Shown piece by piece: positions 1 through 9,561 of a stretch of 64,000 bases of DNA. The stretch covers positions 2,232,001 to 2,296,000 of the forward strand of contig NZ_JARVSM010000001.1 of NCBI RefSeq assembly GCF_030209175.1. The letters are read 5' to 3'. This DNA is from Pseudomonas sp. efr-133-TYG-5 (GTDB lineage Bacteria > Pseudomonadota > Gammaproteobacteria > Pseudomonadales > Pseudomonadaceae). Both the position numbers and the translations under genes were made by a program. The notes below the pieces were generated by a model. It did no database searches, had not been told where the DNA came from, and was given only the letters and a program-made list of their open reading frames with translations. The number at the start of each line of letters is the position of its first letter. Position 1 is the first letter of the stretch.

Positions 1-185
1 GGTCCCGGCGCATCCGAGCCGAGCTGCTGCAGCTGCAAACCCTGCTCGCCCACCTGCAAGGCGAACTCGCCGTCGTCCACCTGCAGCGGCAGGCCCAGGC
101 GCTCGGCCCATTGCTCGGCTTGCGCTTCAAACGTCGGGCCGAGGGCCTGGACATGGATGCGGCAGGCCGCGGGTTGCTCAATCAT
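1..185 (-). CDS. rsmJ: 16S rRNA (guanine1516-N2)-methyltransferase RsmJ, N-terminal part
   Basis: Only the first 61 codons are inside the window; the gene runs off the left edge. The minus-strand reading starts at the ATG at 185-183 and begins MIEQPAACRIHVQALGP, followed by a stretch rich in Gln and Leu (AEQWAERLGLPLQV). From memory this is the N-terminus of Pseudomonas RsmJ (YhiQ), a SAM-dependent enzyme that methylates G1516 of 16S rRNA. The SAM-binding core lies outside, so the call rests on the N-terminus alone. It is divergent from the gene starting at 279. Confidence 0.75.
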   Translation of the reverse strand, partial: MIEQPAACRIHVQALGPTFEAQAEQWAERLGLPLQVDDGEFALQVGEQGLQLQQLGSDAPG

Positions 186-278
186 GAAAACACGCTCAAA
201 AAAGTTAAGGATCGGCAAAAAGTGGCCGATAAACCAATCAACGCGCATTTTGCCAGAGCTGAGCGTCAACCGAAAAAA

Positions 279-899
279 ATGTCAGGCATTCTTCCCACAT
301 CGATTGGCTACATTTCGCCCAAGGGCGACTTCAGCCGTCATAACACTCAAGCATTGGGCGGCGTCAGTCACCTGTGGCAGGATTTCTTTGCCCAGGCCCT
401 GGCCGAACAATCGAGCGATGTGGTGCCGGCCTGTGGCACCTTTCCACCGGTTGACCTGAACAGCCCGGAAGAACCGACCCTGGGCAGCGAGCTGCACGCG
501 CACATCATCGAGCAGCGTCAGTGCGACGTGGTCGAGACCGAAGTGCGTCCGCCGGAGCCGCTGTTCCTGCCAATCGCCGAGTTCGAAACCGATCTGCTGG
601 ACAAGCCGTTCCCACCGTTCCCGCCAGAAGAACTCAAGGCTCAGCAAGAGCAGCAGGACTTCGACAGCAGCTGGGTTCGCCCGATCGTGATCAACAGCGG
701 TCAGCCTGTGCCAGAGCCTGGCCCGGCGCCGCAGAAGAAGCCGCTGTACTTGCCGATTGCCGAATTCGACCTCGACTTGCTGCAAAAACCTTATCCACCG
801 TTCCCGCCGGAAGAAATCGTCGAGCAGCAGAAGGCACTGGACTTCGATAACGGCTGGGCGCGCCCGATCGTGCTGCAGAACCTGCGCCTCGCCGCCTGA
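279..899 (+). CDS. proline-rich two-repeat protein of unknown function (TonB-like annotation is common)
   Basis: 206 residues. I chose the ATG at 279 (MSGILPTSIGYI) rather than the longer frame from 111 because the longer frame would overlap the rsmJ start and its extra residues look non-coding. The second half holds two tandem copies of a module of about 45 residues: LPIAEF, then a D-L-L-x-K-P-aromatic segment, then PPFPPEE, then DF-D-x-x-W-x-RPIV. Copies start near residues 98 and 155. No signal peptide or membrane segment is visible. Similar Pseudomonas proteins are often labelled energy transducer TonB, probably because of proline content; no TonB C-terminal domain is seen here. Function unknown. 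Confidence 0.75.
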   Translation: MSGILPTSIGYISPKGDFSRHNTQALGGVSHLWQDFFAQALAEQSSDVVPACGTFPPVDLNSPEEPTLGSELHAHIIEQRQCDVVETEVRPPEPLFLPIAEFETDLLDKPFPPFPPEELKAQQEQQDFDSSWVRPIVINSGQPVPEPGPAPQKKPLYLPIAEFDLDLLQKPYPPFPPEEIVEQQKALDFDNGWARPIVLQNLRLAA

Positions 900-903
900 T
901 CCC

Positions 904-1602
904 TCAGCGACACACGCTCCAGCGCCCGACATCGACATGAAAGTGATTGCGGTGGGCGGCGTTGTAGTCCGGACTCAACACCACACTGAACGCCTCGCAG
1001 GCGCCATCGCGCACCTGACGCAGAAACTGCGCATCCTGATTCTGTTTCGGCCAGTCCTTGAGCACGCTGATGCTGCGCCCGTCCGCCAGCCGAAAACCGC
1101 TGATGTCCAGCGCATCGGCACTGGCATGCCGACTGAGCGCCCCGCTCTCACGGTTATAAACATTGCGACAGGCGAAACTGCCGAGGTGCTCGAGCCGCGT
1201 CACCGGTTGCCCGTAAACCTCGCGCGCCGCCGGTTGCAGCGTGTGGCGCTCGAACATCGCGTAAGCCACCGCCAGCGGACAGCTGGCAAGAAAGCTGCTG
1301 CTCAGCGCCACCTCGCCACCCTGCACGCGCACAGCGGCGATCAATGGGCACTTGGCATCGGGGCTGTCGGCCTGCGGCGTAACCCGCAGGCTCGAGCTGC
1401 GCAAGGCTTGCTCGCATAAAGCCGCATCACCGCGCAGGCGCGTGAGCTTGTAGCCGGTCAGCCAGTTGGGCGGCGCCTTGACGTCCAGCGGCGCCCAGGG
1501 ATTCCACTCGGGCGCCACCTCGATCCAACCACGCCAGACGCCAAGCAGCGCGCCGCCGATCAGCAGCAGCGCTGACAGCGCCAGCCAGCGCCCCCTGCTC
1601 AC
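904..1602 (-). CDS. extensin-like family protein (DUF882/Extensin-like C domain)
   Basis: 232 residues with an N-terminal hydrophobic anchor or signal (residues 7-23) and then a periplasmic domain. The C-terminal half carries the pattern of the extensin-like C-terminal family, distantly related to zinc D-Ala-D-Ala carboxypeptidases: SRHASADALDISGF near residue 165 and NHFHVDVG near the end, supplying the probable His/Asp/His metal ligands. The four conserved Cys suggest disulfides outside the cytoplasm. Its start overlaps the stop of the upstream PEP-mutase-like gene by 4 bases, so the two are probably cotranscribed. A cell-wall hydrolase role is inference. Confidence 0.8.
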   Translation of the reverse strand: MSRGRWLALSALLLIGGALLGVWRGWIEVAPEWNPWAPLDVKAPPNWLTGYKLTRLRGDAALCEQALRSSSLRVTPQADSPDAKCPLIAAVRVQGGEVALSSSFLASCPLAVAYAMFERHTLQPAAREVYGQPVTRLEHLGSFACRNVYNRESGALSRHASADALDISGFRLADGRSISVLKDWPKQNQDAQFLRQVRDGACEAFSVVLSPDYNAAHRNHFHVDVGRWSVCR

Positions 1603-2417
1603 CCGAAGAACTGATTGGCCTGGGCGTACGGCATGGACTGTGCGGTAAACCCGAAGGTGCCGGACTGCTGGATTTCCTCCGCTGCGCGGAAGAACTCACC
1701 GTACGCCGCCAGTGCCAGCGCCGAGCCGGTGCTGACCCGGCGCACGCCCATTGCCGCCAATTGCTGCACGGTCAGCTTCAGGCCGCCGGACATCAGCACA
1801 TTGACCGGTTTCGGCGCCACCGCGCGCACCACGGCGAGGACTTCTTCGGCACTGCGCAGGCCCGGTGCATAGAGCACATCGGCACCTGCCTCGGCGAAAG
1901 CCTGCAAGCGGCGGATGGTGTCGTCGAGATCCGGCTTGCCGTGCAGGTAGTTTTCCGCGCGGGCGGTCAGGATGAAGGGAAACGCCAGTGTGCGCACGGC
2001 GGCGACAGCGGCTTCAATGCGCGCCACGGCGTGTTCGAAGCAATAGATCGGCGCATCCGCGCGGCCAGTGGCGTCTTCGATCGAGCCGCCCACCGCACCG
2101 GCCTCGGCCGCACGAATGAGGCTCTGCGCCGATTCGGCCGGGGCGTCGGCGAAACCGTTTTCCAGGTCCACCGCCACCGGCAGATCGCTGGCCGCGACCA
2201 GCGCGCGGACATTGGCCAGGGTTTCGTCGAGGCTTAGGGCGCCATCCGCTTTGCCCTGGGAGAACGCATAGCCGGCACTGGTGCTCGCCAGCGCCTGATA
2301 GCCAAGGCTGGCGAGCATCTTCGCCGAGCCCGCATCCCACGGATTGGGAATGACGAAAATCTCATTGCGCTCATGCAGGGCTTTGAAGGCTTCGGCTTTA
2401 CGGGTTTGCGCGTCCAT
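1599..2417 (-). CDS. isocitrate lyase/phosphoenolpyruvate mutase family protein
   Basis: 272 residues forming a complete (beta/alpha)8 PEP-mutase/ICL-superfamily enzyme. Visible signatures are NPWDAGSAK near residue 25, the acidic VDLENGF and SIEDATGR segments near residues 83 and 112 (metal and oxyanion binding in this fold) and LTARAENY near residue 151. The Lys-Lys-Cys-Gly-His motif of true isocitrate lyase is absent, so it is not AceA. Members of this branch cleave or rearrange 2-oxo or dimethylmalate-type acids; the substrate here cannot be read from sequence. It is first in a two-gene unit with the extensin-like gene. Confidence 0.85.
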   Translation of the reverse strand: MDAQTRKAEAFKALHERNEIFVIPNPWDAGSAKMLASLGYQALASTSAGYAFSQGKADGALSLDETLANVRALVAASDLPVAVDLENGFADAPAESAQSLIRAAEAGAVGGSIEDATGRADAPIYCFEHAVARIEAAVAAVRTLAFPFILTARAENYLHGKPDLDDTIRRLQAFAEAGADVLYAPGLRSAEEVLAVVRAVAPKPVNVLMSGGLKLTVQQLAAMGVRRVSTGSALALAAYGEFFRAAEEIQQSGTFGFTAQSMPYAQANQFFG

Positions 2418-2449
2418 TGGCAGGCTCCTGAGCGGGGGAACGGTGCGCT

Positions 2450-3310
2450 TCAGAGCAAGCCAAGTTGCTCGGCGGCGGGCTCTCTGTATAGCTCAGGCAG
2501 GGACGGCAGACCAGGCAAACGTTGCATCAATTGTGCGTGAAAACGTTGCGCCAGTTTTGCCGCCAGCAGGTTGTCGGCGGTGTGCAGGAAGATGTACGGC
2601 GTGCGCCCCTCTTCGATCCACTCGGCGATTTTTGCTACCCATGGCACTAGGAACGGATCGTTCGCCTCGAGTTCGGGATGGCCGATGAAGCGCACCTGCG
2701 GATGCTGGGTAAACGCCGCCGGACGGGTCGGCACCCGGGGCTTTTTCGACTGCGCGTGAATCACCGAGGATTCGGTCGACAGGCAGCTGAACAACGCGCG
2801 TGGATCAAGGCAAATGCGCTCGACACCGCGATCGAGCAACAGTCGATTGAGCAGGCGCTCGCTCTCACCTTTGGCGAAGAACTGCTCGTGCCGGACTTCC
2901 ACCGCCAGCGGCTGGTCGAGCGCATCGATGAACGCCGCGAGTTCCGGCAGACGCTGCGGGGTGAAACTCTTCGACAATTGCAGCCACAACGGCGAAACCC
3001 GCTCGCCCAGAGGGCTGAGCAACTGGATGAAGGTTTCGGCGGCGCTCAGGTGCTCGCGCAGGTCGCCGCCGTGACTGATGTCACCGGGAAACTTGGCGGT
3101 AAAACGGAAATGCTCGGGCATGACCTCGGCCCAACGTTGCACCGTGGCCGGCGAAGGGCTGGCGTAGAAGGTCGTGTTGCCCTCCACGGCGTTGAATACC
3201 TGGCAGTACAGCCCGAGGAAATCGCTGGTCCTGGCGTCTGCGGGATACAGGTACTCGCGCCAGGCGCTTTCACTCCAGGACGGGCAGCCGAGGTAGTAAG
3301 GCAGATCCAT
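2450..3310 (-). CDS. DUF72 domain-containing protein (YecE-like)
   Basis: 286 residues. The N-terminus LGCPSWSESAWREYLYP followed by NAVEGNTTFYASP is the diagnostic opening of the DUF72/YecE TIM-barrel-like family; the conserved PWVAKIAEWIEEG and the terminal region fit too. Length is normal for the family. The start overlaps the preceding small gene's stop by one base (TGATG), so the two are translationally coupled. No biochemical function is established for DUF72 that I can name with confidence. Confidence 0.85.
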   Translation of the reverse strand: MDLPYYLGCPSWSESAWREYLYPADARTSDFLGLYCQVFNAVEGNTTFYASPSPATVQRWAEVMPEHFRFTAKFPGDISHGGDLREHLSAAETFIQLLSPLGERVSPLWLQLSKSFTPQRLPELAAFIDALDQPLAVEVRHEQFFAKGESERLLNRLLLDRGVERICLDPRALFSCLSTESSVIHAQSKKPRVPTRPAAFTQHPQVRFIGHPELEANDPFLVPWVAKIAEWIEEGRTPYIFLHTADNLLAAKLAQRFHAQLMQRLPGLPSLPELYREPAAEQLGLL

Positions 3311-3618
3311 CAGATGTACAGATCGAGGCCCAGCACGTCAGCGTCCCAATCGACAAACCCGGCGGTGCTCAAGTAGCTGGCCAATGCCATGGCCACGCTC
3401 TTCTTCATCGCGCGGTGATAAATCATGTCTTGTTGACGGGCAGGCAGATTGCTCAGGCGTTGCGCAGTGGCCTTGGCGGCACGCGCAGCCAATTGCTCTT
3501 CGGTGGGAAATTCCAGCTCGCCGTCGATATCGTCGACAGGCTCATCCAGCGCTGCGTTGCCTTTGCGAGGCTTGCGCTTGATGGGGTACGAATGAGTGGA
3601 AACGCCGTCTATACGCAT
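3310..3618 (-). CDS. conserved small protein, unknown function
   Basis: 102 residues, soluble, with an Arg/Lys-rich start (SYPIKRKPRKGN), an acidic middle (DEPVDDIDGELEFPTEEQ) and an alpha-helical C-terminal part rich in Ala. It is directly coupled to the DUF72 gene by a one-base overlap and has its own ATG at the 3618 end. Good codon use for the genome and the tight coupling support it as real. I do not recognise a domain. Confidence 0.65.
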   Translation of the reverse strand: MRIDGVSTHSYPIKRKPRKGNAALDEPVDDIDGELEFPTEEQLAARAAKATAQRLSNLPARQQDMIYHRAMKKSVAMALASYLSTAGFVDWDADVLGLDLYI

Positions 3619-3834
3619 AAAGTCATGCTCGGTATCGATGATGGCAATTTAGCGGCACCTGACCAACTTAGCAAACCGCCGAGTGATAACTAGAACACAT
3701 AAAAGACAAAAGGTTTAAAGCGCGGGGTTAGAAACTGACGATTGGCTTCTGGCAAAAGCACAAGCGCCCAGCTCGCGGCAGCGCCTGGGCAAGCGTGCGA
3801 TCCCGGTAGGCGCTGGCGGTGTTCGTTTAAAGGC

Positions 3835-4509
3835 TCAGCGAGCCTTGGGCGTGGCGACTTTGTCGCGCAGGTAAACCGGCTGTGCATCGTCCGCCACAAT
3901 CGCCTCGCCGCGCTCCCAGGCAAAGCGTGCCAGGGTCAGCAGGTCTTCGGCGTGGGGCAGCATGCCGGCGTCGGAGCCGCTCAGACTGACCGCGATGCGC
4001 TCGCCGTAGCCCCAACCGGTGCCCGCACCGAACCATTCGCCACTGGCATCGGCCGGCAGCGCGGCGACCTCCGGTGGCAGTACCGCCTCGGCACCGAGCA
4101 GACGCATCTCCCCCGCCGTCTCGCGATAGCAGCCCCAATACACTTCGTCCATGCGCGCATCGATGGCGGCGGCGACCTGGCTCACGCCGTGCTCGCGCAA
4201 GGCGCGCTGCGCCAGCACTGCCAGGTTCGACACCGGCAGCACCGGCCGATCAAGGGCAAATGCCAGCCCCTGCACCACACCGATGGCGATGCGCACGCCA
4301 GTGAAGGCGCCGGGGCCCCGGCCGAAAGCGATGGCGTCGACGGCCTGCAGCGTGGTGCCGGCGTCGGCCAGCAATTGCTGGATCATCGGCAGCAGTTTCT
4401 GCGCGTGCAGGCGCGGGATCACCTCGTAATGGCTCGTGACCTTGCCGTCATGCAGCAAGGCAACGGAGCAAGCTTCAGTCGCGGTGTCCAGGGCCAGCAA
4501 GGTGCTCAT
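3835..4509 (-). CDS. tsaB: tRNA threonylcarbamoyladenosine biosynthesis protein TsaB
   Basis: 224 residues, an ASKHA-fold protein. It opens with LLALDTATEACSVALLHDGK, the phosphate-1 loop typical of TsaB, and has the family segment GPGAFTGVRIAIGVVQGLAFA near residue 70. TsaB is the non-catalytic partner of TsaD in making t6A37 on ANN-decoding tRNAs in the cytoplasm. It lies just downstream of adk on the same strand, an arrangement shared with P. aeruginosa. A hairpin lies between them. Confidence 0.93.
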   Translation of the reverse strand: MSTLLALDTATEACSVALLHDGKVTSHYEVIPRLHAQKLLPMIQQLLADAGTTLQAVDAIAFGRGPGAFTGVRIAIGVVQGLAFALDRPVLPVSNLAVLAQRALREHGVSQVAAAIDARMDEVYWGCYRETAGEMRLLGAEAVLPPEVAALPADASGEWFGAGTGWGYGERIAVSLSGSDAGMLPHAEDLLTLARFAWERGEAIVADDAQPVYLRDKVATPKAR

Positions 4510-4557
4510 CGATGTGTCCGTAAATCAGGTGGGAAAAGTGCGCCAGTATAAACAACT

Positions 4558-4577
4558 ACGGCCCGCAAGCGGGCCGT
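4558..4577 (-). terminator. hairpin downstream of adk
   Basis: ACGGCCCG and CGGGCCGT are perfectly complementary 8-base arms around a CAAG loop, placed between the adk stop (4602) and the tsaB start (4509). On the minus strand the run after the stem is only weakly T-rich (TAGTTGTTTA), so it may be a partial terminator or RNA-stabilising hairpin rather than a strong terminator. Confidence 0.5.
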
Positions 4578-4601
4578 GGATGATGCTGCAACTCAGGTTT
4601 T

Positions 4602-5261
<660 letters not shown>

Positions 5262-5293
5262 TCAATTTTTTTATAGAAAGCTTTGCAAAACAA

Positions 5294-5319
5294 AGGATTC
5301 GCCATCGGGGGCGAATCCT
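5294..5319 (-). terminator. rho-independent terminator after ppc
   Basis: A perfect 10-base stem (AGGATTCGCC / GGCGAATCCT) with a 6-base loop, followed on the minus strand by TTGTTTTGC. It lies 230 bases downstream of the ppc stop and 45 bases upstream of the adk start, so it should separate the two transcripts. Confidence 0.7.
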
Positions 5320-5548
5320 GAAAAAACGGGTCGTGGCCGCCCAAACGGCCAAAGGCTGATCAAGATACACAGCAGGCTGCGCCCACACAAGACGCCAAAA
5401 GTCGGAGAAACCGCCGCCTGCGGCGACCCTGCGACAGGGTTGGCCAAGTCGCAACCCCATCATTAACTGTCGCCTGACCGTACTTTTACGACCCGCCGCA
5501 AACAGCGCCCACCACGTCTGGCGGGTGCCTCGCCCCTGCCGGCAAACC

Positions 5549-8179
5549 TTAGCCGGTATTTCGCAAACCGGCGGCAATCCCCGCCACAGACACCAGCAGC
5601 GCCTGCTCCACCGGGCTGCCCTGCTCGACATTCTGCTGCCGCGAACGGGCGAGCAACTCGGCCTGCAATAGATGTAGCGGGTCCAGATAAGTGTTGCGCA
5701 GACGGATGAATTCGAGGGTGTCAGGGCTATGTGCCAGCAGCTGCGACTGACCGGTCAGGCCAAGGACTACGGAACAAGCCTGCGACAATAGGTCGCGTAA
5801 ATGCACACCCAAAGGTAACAAGTCCGACTCGACCAGTCGCTCGTCGTAGGACAACGCAATGTCGGCGTCGGCCTTGGCCAGGACCATTTCCAGCATGTCG
5901 ATGCGGGTGCGGAAGAACGGCCACTGCTCGCGCATCTGCCCCAGCAATTCACCTTCGCCACGCGCCAGGGCGTTGCTCAGCGCGGTTTCCCAGCCGAGCC
6001 AGGCGGGCAGCATCAGGCGCGTCTGGGTCCAGCCGAAAATCCACGGAATCGCCCGCAGGCTCTCGATGCCCCCGGCACGGCGCTTGGCCGGGCGGCTGCC
6101 CAGCGGCAGGCGACCGAGTTCCTGCTCCGGCGTGGACTGGCGGAAGTACTCGACGAACTGCGGATTTTCCCGCACCACGGCGCGGTAGGCACTGACGCCA
6201 TCAGCCGCCAGTTCGTCCATCAGGTGACGCCACTCGGCCGTCGGTGGCGGCGGTGGCAGCAGCGTCGCTTCAAGCACTGCCGCGAGGTACAGATTGAGGT
6301 TCTGTTCGGCGATGTCCGGCAGGCCGAATTTGAAACGGATCATTTCCCCCTGCTCGGTGGTGCGGAAACGCCCCGCTACCGACCCCGGCGGCTGGGACAG
6401 AATCGCCGCATGCGCCGGGCCACCGCCACGGCCGACGGTGCCGCCGCGACCGTGGAACAGCAGCAGTTCGACCTGCTGCTCGCGACAGATTTCCACCAGA
6501 CGTTCCTGCGCGCGGTATTGCGCCCACGCCGCTGCCGTGGTGCCAGCATCCTTGGCCGAATCGGAGTAACCGATCATCACTTCCTGCGGGCCTTGCAGCC
6601 GCGCGCGGTAGCCCGGCAGCAGCAACAGGCGCTCGATCACCGGGCCGGCGTTGTCGAGGTCGGCGAGGGTTTCGAACAGCGGTACCACGCGCATCGGCCG
6701 CAGTACCCCGCACTCCTTGAGCAGCAGTTGCACCGCCAGCACATCGGAAGCCGCACCGGCCATGGAGATCACGTACGAGCCCAGCGAAGCGCCCGGTGCA
6801 GCAGCGATTTCCTTACAGGTGGCGAGCACTTCGGCGGTGTCCTGCGAAGGCTTGAAATGCGCCGGCAGCAGCGGCCGGCGGTTGCTCAGTTCGCGGGTGA
6901 GGAAACTGATGCGTTGTTCTTCGTCCCAGTCTTCGTAACGGCCAAGGCCGAGGTAATCGGTGATTTCGCTCATCGCGGCGCTGTGGCGCGAGGCATCCTG
7001 GCGCACGTCGAGGCGCACCAGGAACAGGCCGAACGTCACCGCCCGGCGCAAGCAGTCGAGCAGCGGCCCGTCAGCGATCACGCCCATGCCGCACTCGTGC
7101 AGCGAGTGATAGCACAGCTCCAGCGGGTCGAGCAGGTCGCGGTTGTTGTGCAGCACGTCGGCCGGTGCCGGGGTGGTCGCCGTCAACGAGGCATGTGCCC
7201 AGTTGCGCGTGGCGCGCAGGCGTTCGCGCAGTTGCTTGAGCACCGCACGATAGGGTTCGGCGCTGTCACCGGCCTGAGCCTTGAGGGCGGCGCTGGCCTG
7301 CTGCATGGACAGTTCGGCCGCCAGGTGATCGACGTCACGCAGGTACAGGTCGGCCGCCATCCAGCGCGCCAGCAGCAGCACCTCGCGCGTCACGGCGGCG
7401 GTGACATTGGGGTTGCCGTCGCGGTCGCCGCCCATCCATGAAGCGAAGCGGATCGGCGCAGCCTCCAGCGGCAGATGCAGGCCCGTGGCGGCGTACAGGG
7501 CCTGATCGGCCTTGCGCATGTGGTTGGGAATCGCCTGCCACAGCGAATGCTCGATCACCGCAAAGCCCCACTTGGCTTCGTCCACCGGGGTCGGCCGGGT
7601 GCGGCGGATCTCCTCGGTGTGCCAGGCCTCGGCGATCAAACGTTGCAGGGTGGTGTGGATCTGCGCCCGCTCGGCGCCGGTCAGGTCGCGGTGATCCTGC
7701 GCCGCCAGTTGCGCGGCAATCGCGTCGTATTTCTGGATCAGCGTGCGCCGCGCCACTTCGGTGGGGTGCGCGGTCAGTACCAGTTCGATCTCCAGCCGCG
7801 CCAGCTGCCGGGCCAGGGAGTCGGCGCTGTGGCCTTCGGCACGCAGGCGGGCGAGCAGTTCCGGCAGTACCCGAGACTCGAACGGCGCGGGCTGGCTTTC
7901 CTCGCGGCGATGAATCAACTGGTACTGCTCGGCGATGTTCGCCAGGTTGAGAAACTGGTTGAACGCCCGCGCCACCGGGAGCAACTCGTCCTCGCTCAAT
8001 TGATTGAGGCTGGCGCTGAGTTCGGCATCCATCGAACCTCGACGGTCGGCCTTGGCGCCCTTGCGGATCTGCTCGATCTTGTCGAGAAACCCCTCGCCGT
8101 ACTGGTCACGGATGGTGTTGCCCAACAGCTCGCCGAGCAGGTGAACGTCCTCGCGCAAGCGTGCATCAATATCGGTCAT
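5549..8179 (-). CDS. ppc: phosphoenolpyruvate carboxylase
   Basis: 876 residues from the ATG at 8179 ([20 protein letters not shown]); a longer frame starting at 8233 adds 18 unlikely residues. The catalytic His motif [11 protein letters not shown] sits near residue 138, the glycine loop [14 protein letters not shown] near residue 580, and the protein ends in the invariant GLRNTG. The enzyme carboxylates PEP to oxaloacetate, refilling the TCA cycle. It is divergent from the small gene at 8395. Confidence 0.97.
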   Translation of the reverse strand: MTDIDARLREDVHLLGELLGNTIRDQYGEGFLDKIEQIRKGAKADRRGSMDAELSASLNQLSEDELLPVARAFNQFLNLANIAEQYQLIHRREESQPAPFESRVLPELLARLRAEGHSADSLARQLARLEIELVLTAHPTEVARRTLIQKYDAIAAQLAAQDHRDLTGAERAQIHTTLQRLIAEAWHTEEIRRTRPTPVDEAKWGFAVIEHSLWQAIPNHMRKADQALYAATGLHLPLEAAPIRFASWMGGDRDGNPNVTAAVTREVLLLARWMAADLYLRDVDHLAAELSMQQASAALKAQAGDSAEPYRAVLKQLRERLRATRNWAHASLTATTPAPADVLHNNRDLLDPLELCYHSLHECGMGVIADGPLLDCLRRAVTFGLFLVRLDVRQDASRHSAAMSEITDYLGLGRYEDWDEEQRISFLTRELSNRRPLLPAHFKPSQDTAEVLATCKEIAAAPGASLGSYVISMAGAASDVLAVQLLLKECGVLRPMRVVPLFETLADLDNAGPVIERLLLLPGYRARLQGPQEVMIGYSDSAKDAGTTAAAWAQYRAQERLVEICREQQVELLLFHGRGGTVGRGGGPAHAAILSQPPGSVAGRFRTTEQGEMIRFKFGLPDIAEQNLNLYLAAVLEATLLPPPPPTAEWRHLMDELAADGVSAYRAVVRENPQFVEYFRQSTPEQELGRLPLGSRPAKRRAGGIESLRAIPWIFGWTQTRLMLPAWLGWETALSNALARGEGELLGQMREQWPFFRTRIDMLEMVLAKADADIALSYDERLVESDLLPLGVHLRDLLSQACSVVLGLTGQSQLLAHSPDTLEFIRLRNTYLDPLHLLQAELLARSRQQNVEQGSPVEQALLVSVAGIAAGLRNTG

Positions 8180-8394
8180 CAGCAGTGCTCCAGCAGTTAT
8201 CCCGGTTGCATGGAAAGTAGCGCTTCGAAGCAAGAGAGTGCCGCTGTGCAGCGCTTCTTACAAGCAAACGACGAAGTGACTTTAAACCTTGTGGCTTGGA
8301 GCTAGTCTCAACAGTAAGCCGCACGACGGCTTGCCGCCGGCCCCGCCGGACACTCACCCGTACCTGCCATGAGCAGGTGTGCCATGAGGTTTTT

Positions 8395-8739
8395 ATGAAA
8401 ATCCGTGAACTCGCCCAGCATTGGGAAGAAAACGCCAAAGGTCGCCTGACCGACACCGGCTACACGATTCATCTGGATGTGGAGGCTGCCGCTCGCCTGG
8501 CAGCGATTGCCGAGATGTACCCCAAGCGCCACCCCGAAGAACTGCTCGGCGAACTGATCGGCGCCGCCCTCGAAGAGTTCGAGGCGAGCCTGCCGTATGT
8601 CAAAGGCTCGACCGTGGTGGCCACCGACGAAGAAGGCGATCCGCTCTACGAAGACGTCGGCCCAACGCCGCGCTTCCTCGCCCTGTCGCGGCGTCATCTG
8701 CATGACCTATCGGCCGCCGACGGCAAGCAAAAACACTGA
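8395..8739 (+). CDS. conserved Pseudomonas protein, sometimes labelled pilin assembly protein
   Basis: 114 residues from the ATG at 8395 (MKIRELAQHWEENAKG); upstream in-frame residues are Arg-rich and non-conserved in character, so the shorter start is preferred. The middle is helical (LDVEAAARLAAIAEMYPKR), and the C-terminal part is acidic. No signal peptide or TM. It matches the position of PA3688 in P. aeruginosa (next to ppc). The pilin-assembly label is from memory of database names and I see nothing in the sequence that proves it. Confidence 0.7.
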   Translation: MKIRELAQHWEENAKGRLTDTGYTIHLDVEAAARLAAIAEMYPKRHPEELLGELIGAALEEFEASLPYVKGSTVVATDEEGDPLYEDVGPTPRFLALSRRHLHDLSAADGKQKH

Positions 8740-8755
8740 TACACCCCATCAAAGG

Positions 8756-8839
8756 TGGGAGCGAGCCTGCTCGCGATAGCGTCAGAACAGTCACTTCCAC
8801 AGTGTCTGACAGACTGCTTTCGCGAGCAGGCTCGCTCAC
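8756..8839. repeat. REP doublet (GGGAGCGAGCCTGCTCGCGA type)
   Basis: Two inverted copies of the same palindromic unit, GAGCGAGCCTGCTCGCGATAGC and GCTTTCGCGAGCAGGCTCGCTC, separated by about 40 bases, just after the stop of the 8395 gene. This is the commonest REP type of the P. fluorescens group and recurs at 11881, 13901, 17648, 46137 and 55543. Confidence 0.85.
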
Positions 8840-8970
8840 ATATTGACTGCGTAGAACTTCAAAAATCGTCGATTTTTCCCTCGCGCGTACCTCTCCCCGC
8901 CTCCAAAGTTCCCGGTTTAGAGCCTTGTCTGTCTGGTCAAAAAAAATTTGGGCGATGGGCCATCTTTTCT

Positions 8971-8998
8971 GAACTTTTGAAAAATGCCTTTGGTCGGA
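8971..8998 (+). promoter_or_regulatory. probable AlgU (sigma-22/RpoE-type) promoter
   Basis: GAACTT at 8971-8976, a 17-base spacer, then TCGGA at 8994-8998. This fits the AlgU consensus GAACTT-N16/17-TCnnA. It lies about 100 bases upstream of the DUF4398 and lptF genes, and LptF of P. aeruginosa is known to be under AlgT/U control, which supports the assignment. Confidence 0.65.
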
Positions 8999-9101
8999 AC
9001 AGGTAACCACGCCTGGAACGAGCGTTTCAAAAACGCGCTTTCACATGACGCTTGCGGCTCCTCGACCAGGATGGATTTTCGGTTTTATCAGGAGTTAAAC
9101 A

Positions 9102-9506
9102 ATGGAGTTGAAGACCATGAAGACCCAATCCTCGTTCTCACACCTGCGCGGTCTGAAACTGGCTGCCCTGGCCATCGGCACCAGCTTCGTGCTGGCCGGT
9201 TGCGCCGGTAACCCACCGACCGAGCAATACGCCGTGACCCAGTCGGCGGTCAACAGCGCCGTCAGCGCCGGCGGTACCGAATTCGCTGCGGTGGAAATGA
9301 AGCAGGCGCAGGACAAGCTCAAACAAGCGGAAATCGCCATGCACGACAAGAAGTATGAAGAGGCCCGCACTCTGGCCGAGCAAGCCGAATGGGACGCTCG
9401 CGTCGCCGAACGCAAGGCTCAGGCCATGAAAGCCGAACAGGCTGTGAAGGATTCCCAGAAAGGTGTTCAGGAACTGCGTCAGGAAAGTCAGCGCACCGTG
9501 CAGTAA
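9102..9506 (+). CDS. DUF4398 lipoprotein
   Basis: 134 residues with a lipoprotein signal ending in LAGCAGNPP (Cys near residue 34). The mature part is a long, charged alpha-helix of heptad type (MKQAQDKLKQAEIAMHDKKYEEA) expected to form a coiled coil in the periplasm, as in DUF4398 proteins. It has two close ATGs (9102 and 9117); a ribosome site (AGGAGTTAAACA) precedes 9102. It is first in a two-gene unit with lptF, 55 bases apart, behind the AlgU-type promoter, so an envelope-stress role is likely. It corresponds in position to PA3691. Confidence 0.85.
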   Translation: MELKTMKTQSSFSHLRGLKLAALAIGTSFVLAGCAGNPPTEQYAVTQSAVNSAVSAGGTEFAAVEMKQAQDKLKQAEIAMHDKKYEEARTLAEQAEWDARVAERKAQAMKAEQAVKDSQKGVQELRQESQRTVQ

Positions 9507-9561
9507 GCGCGCATCCCGACCGCAAGGCTGAAACTCTTATCGATAGAAAGGACGAACGAAC

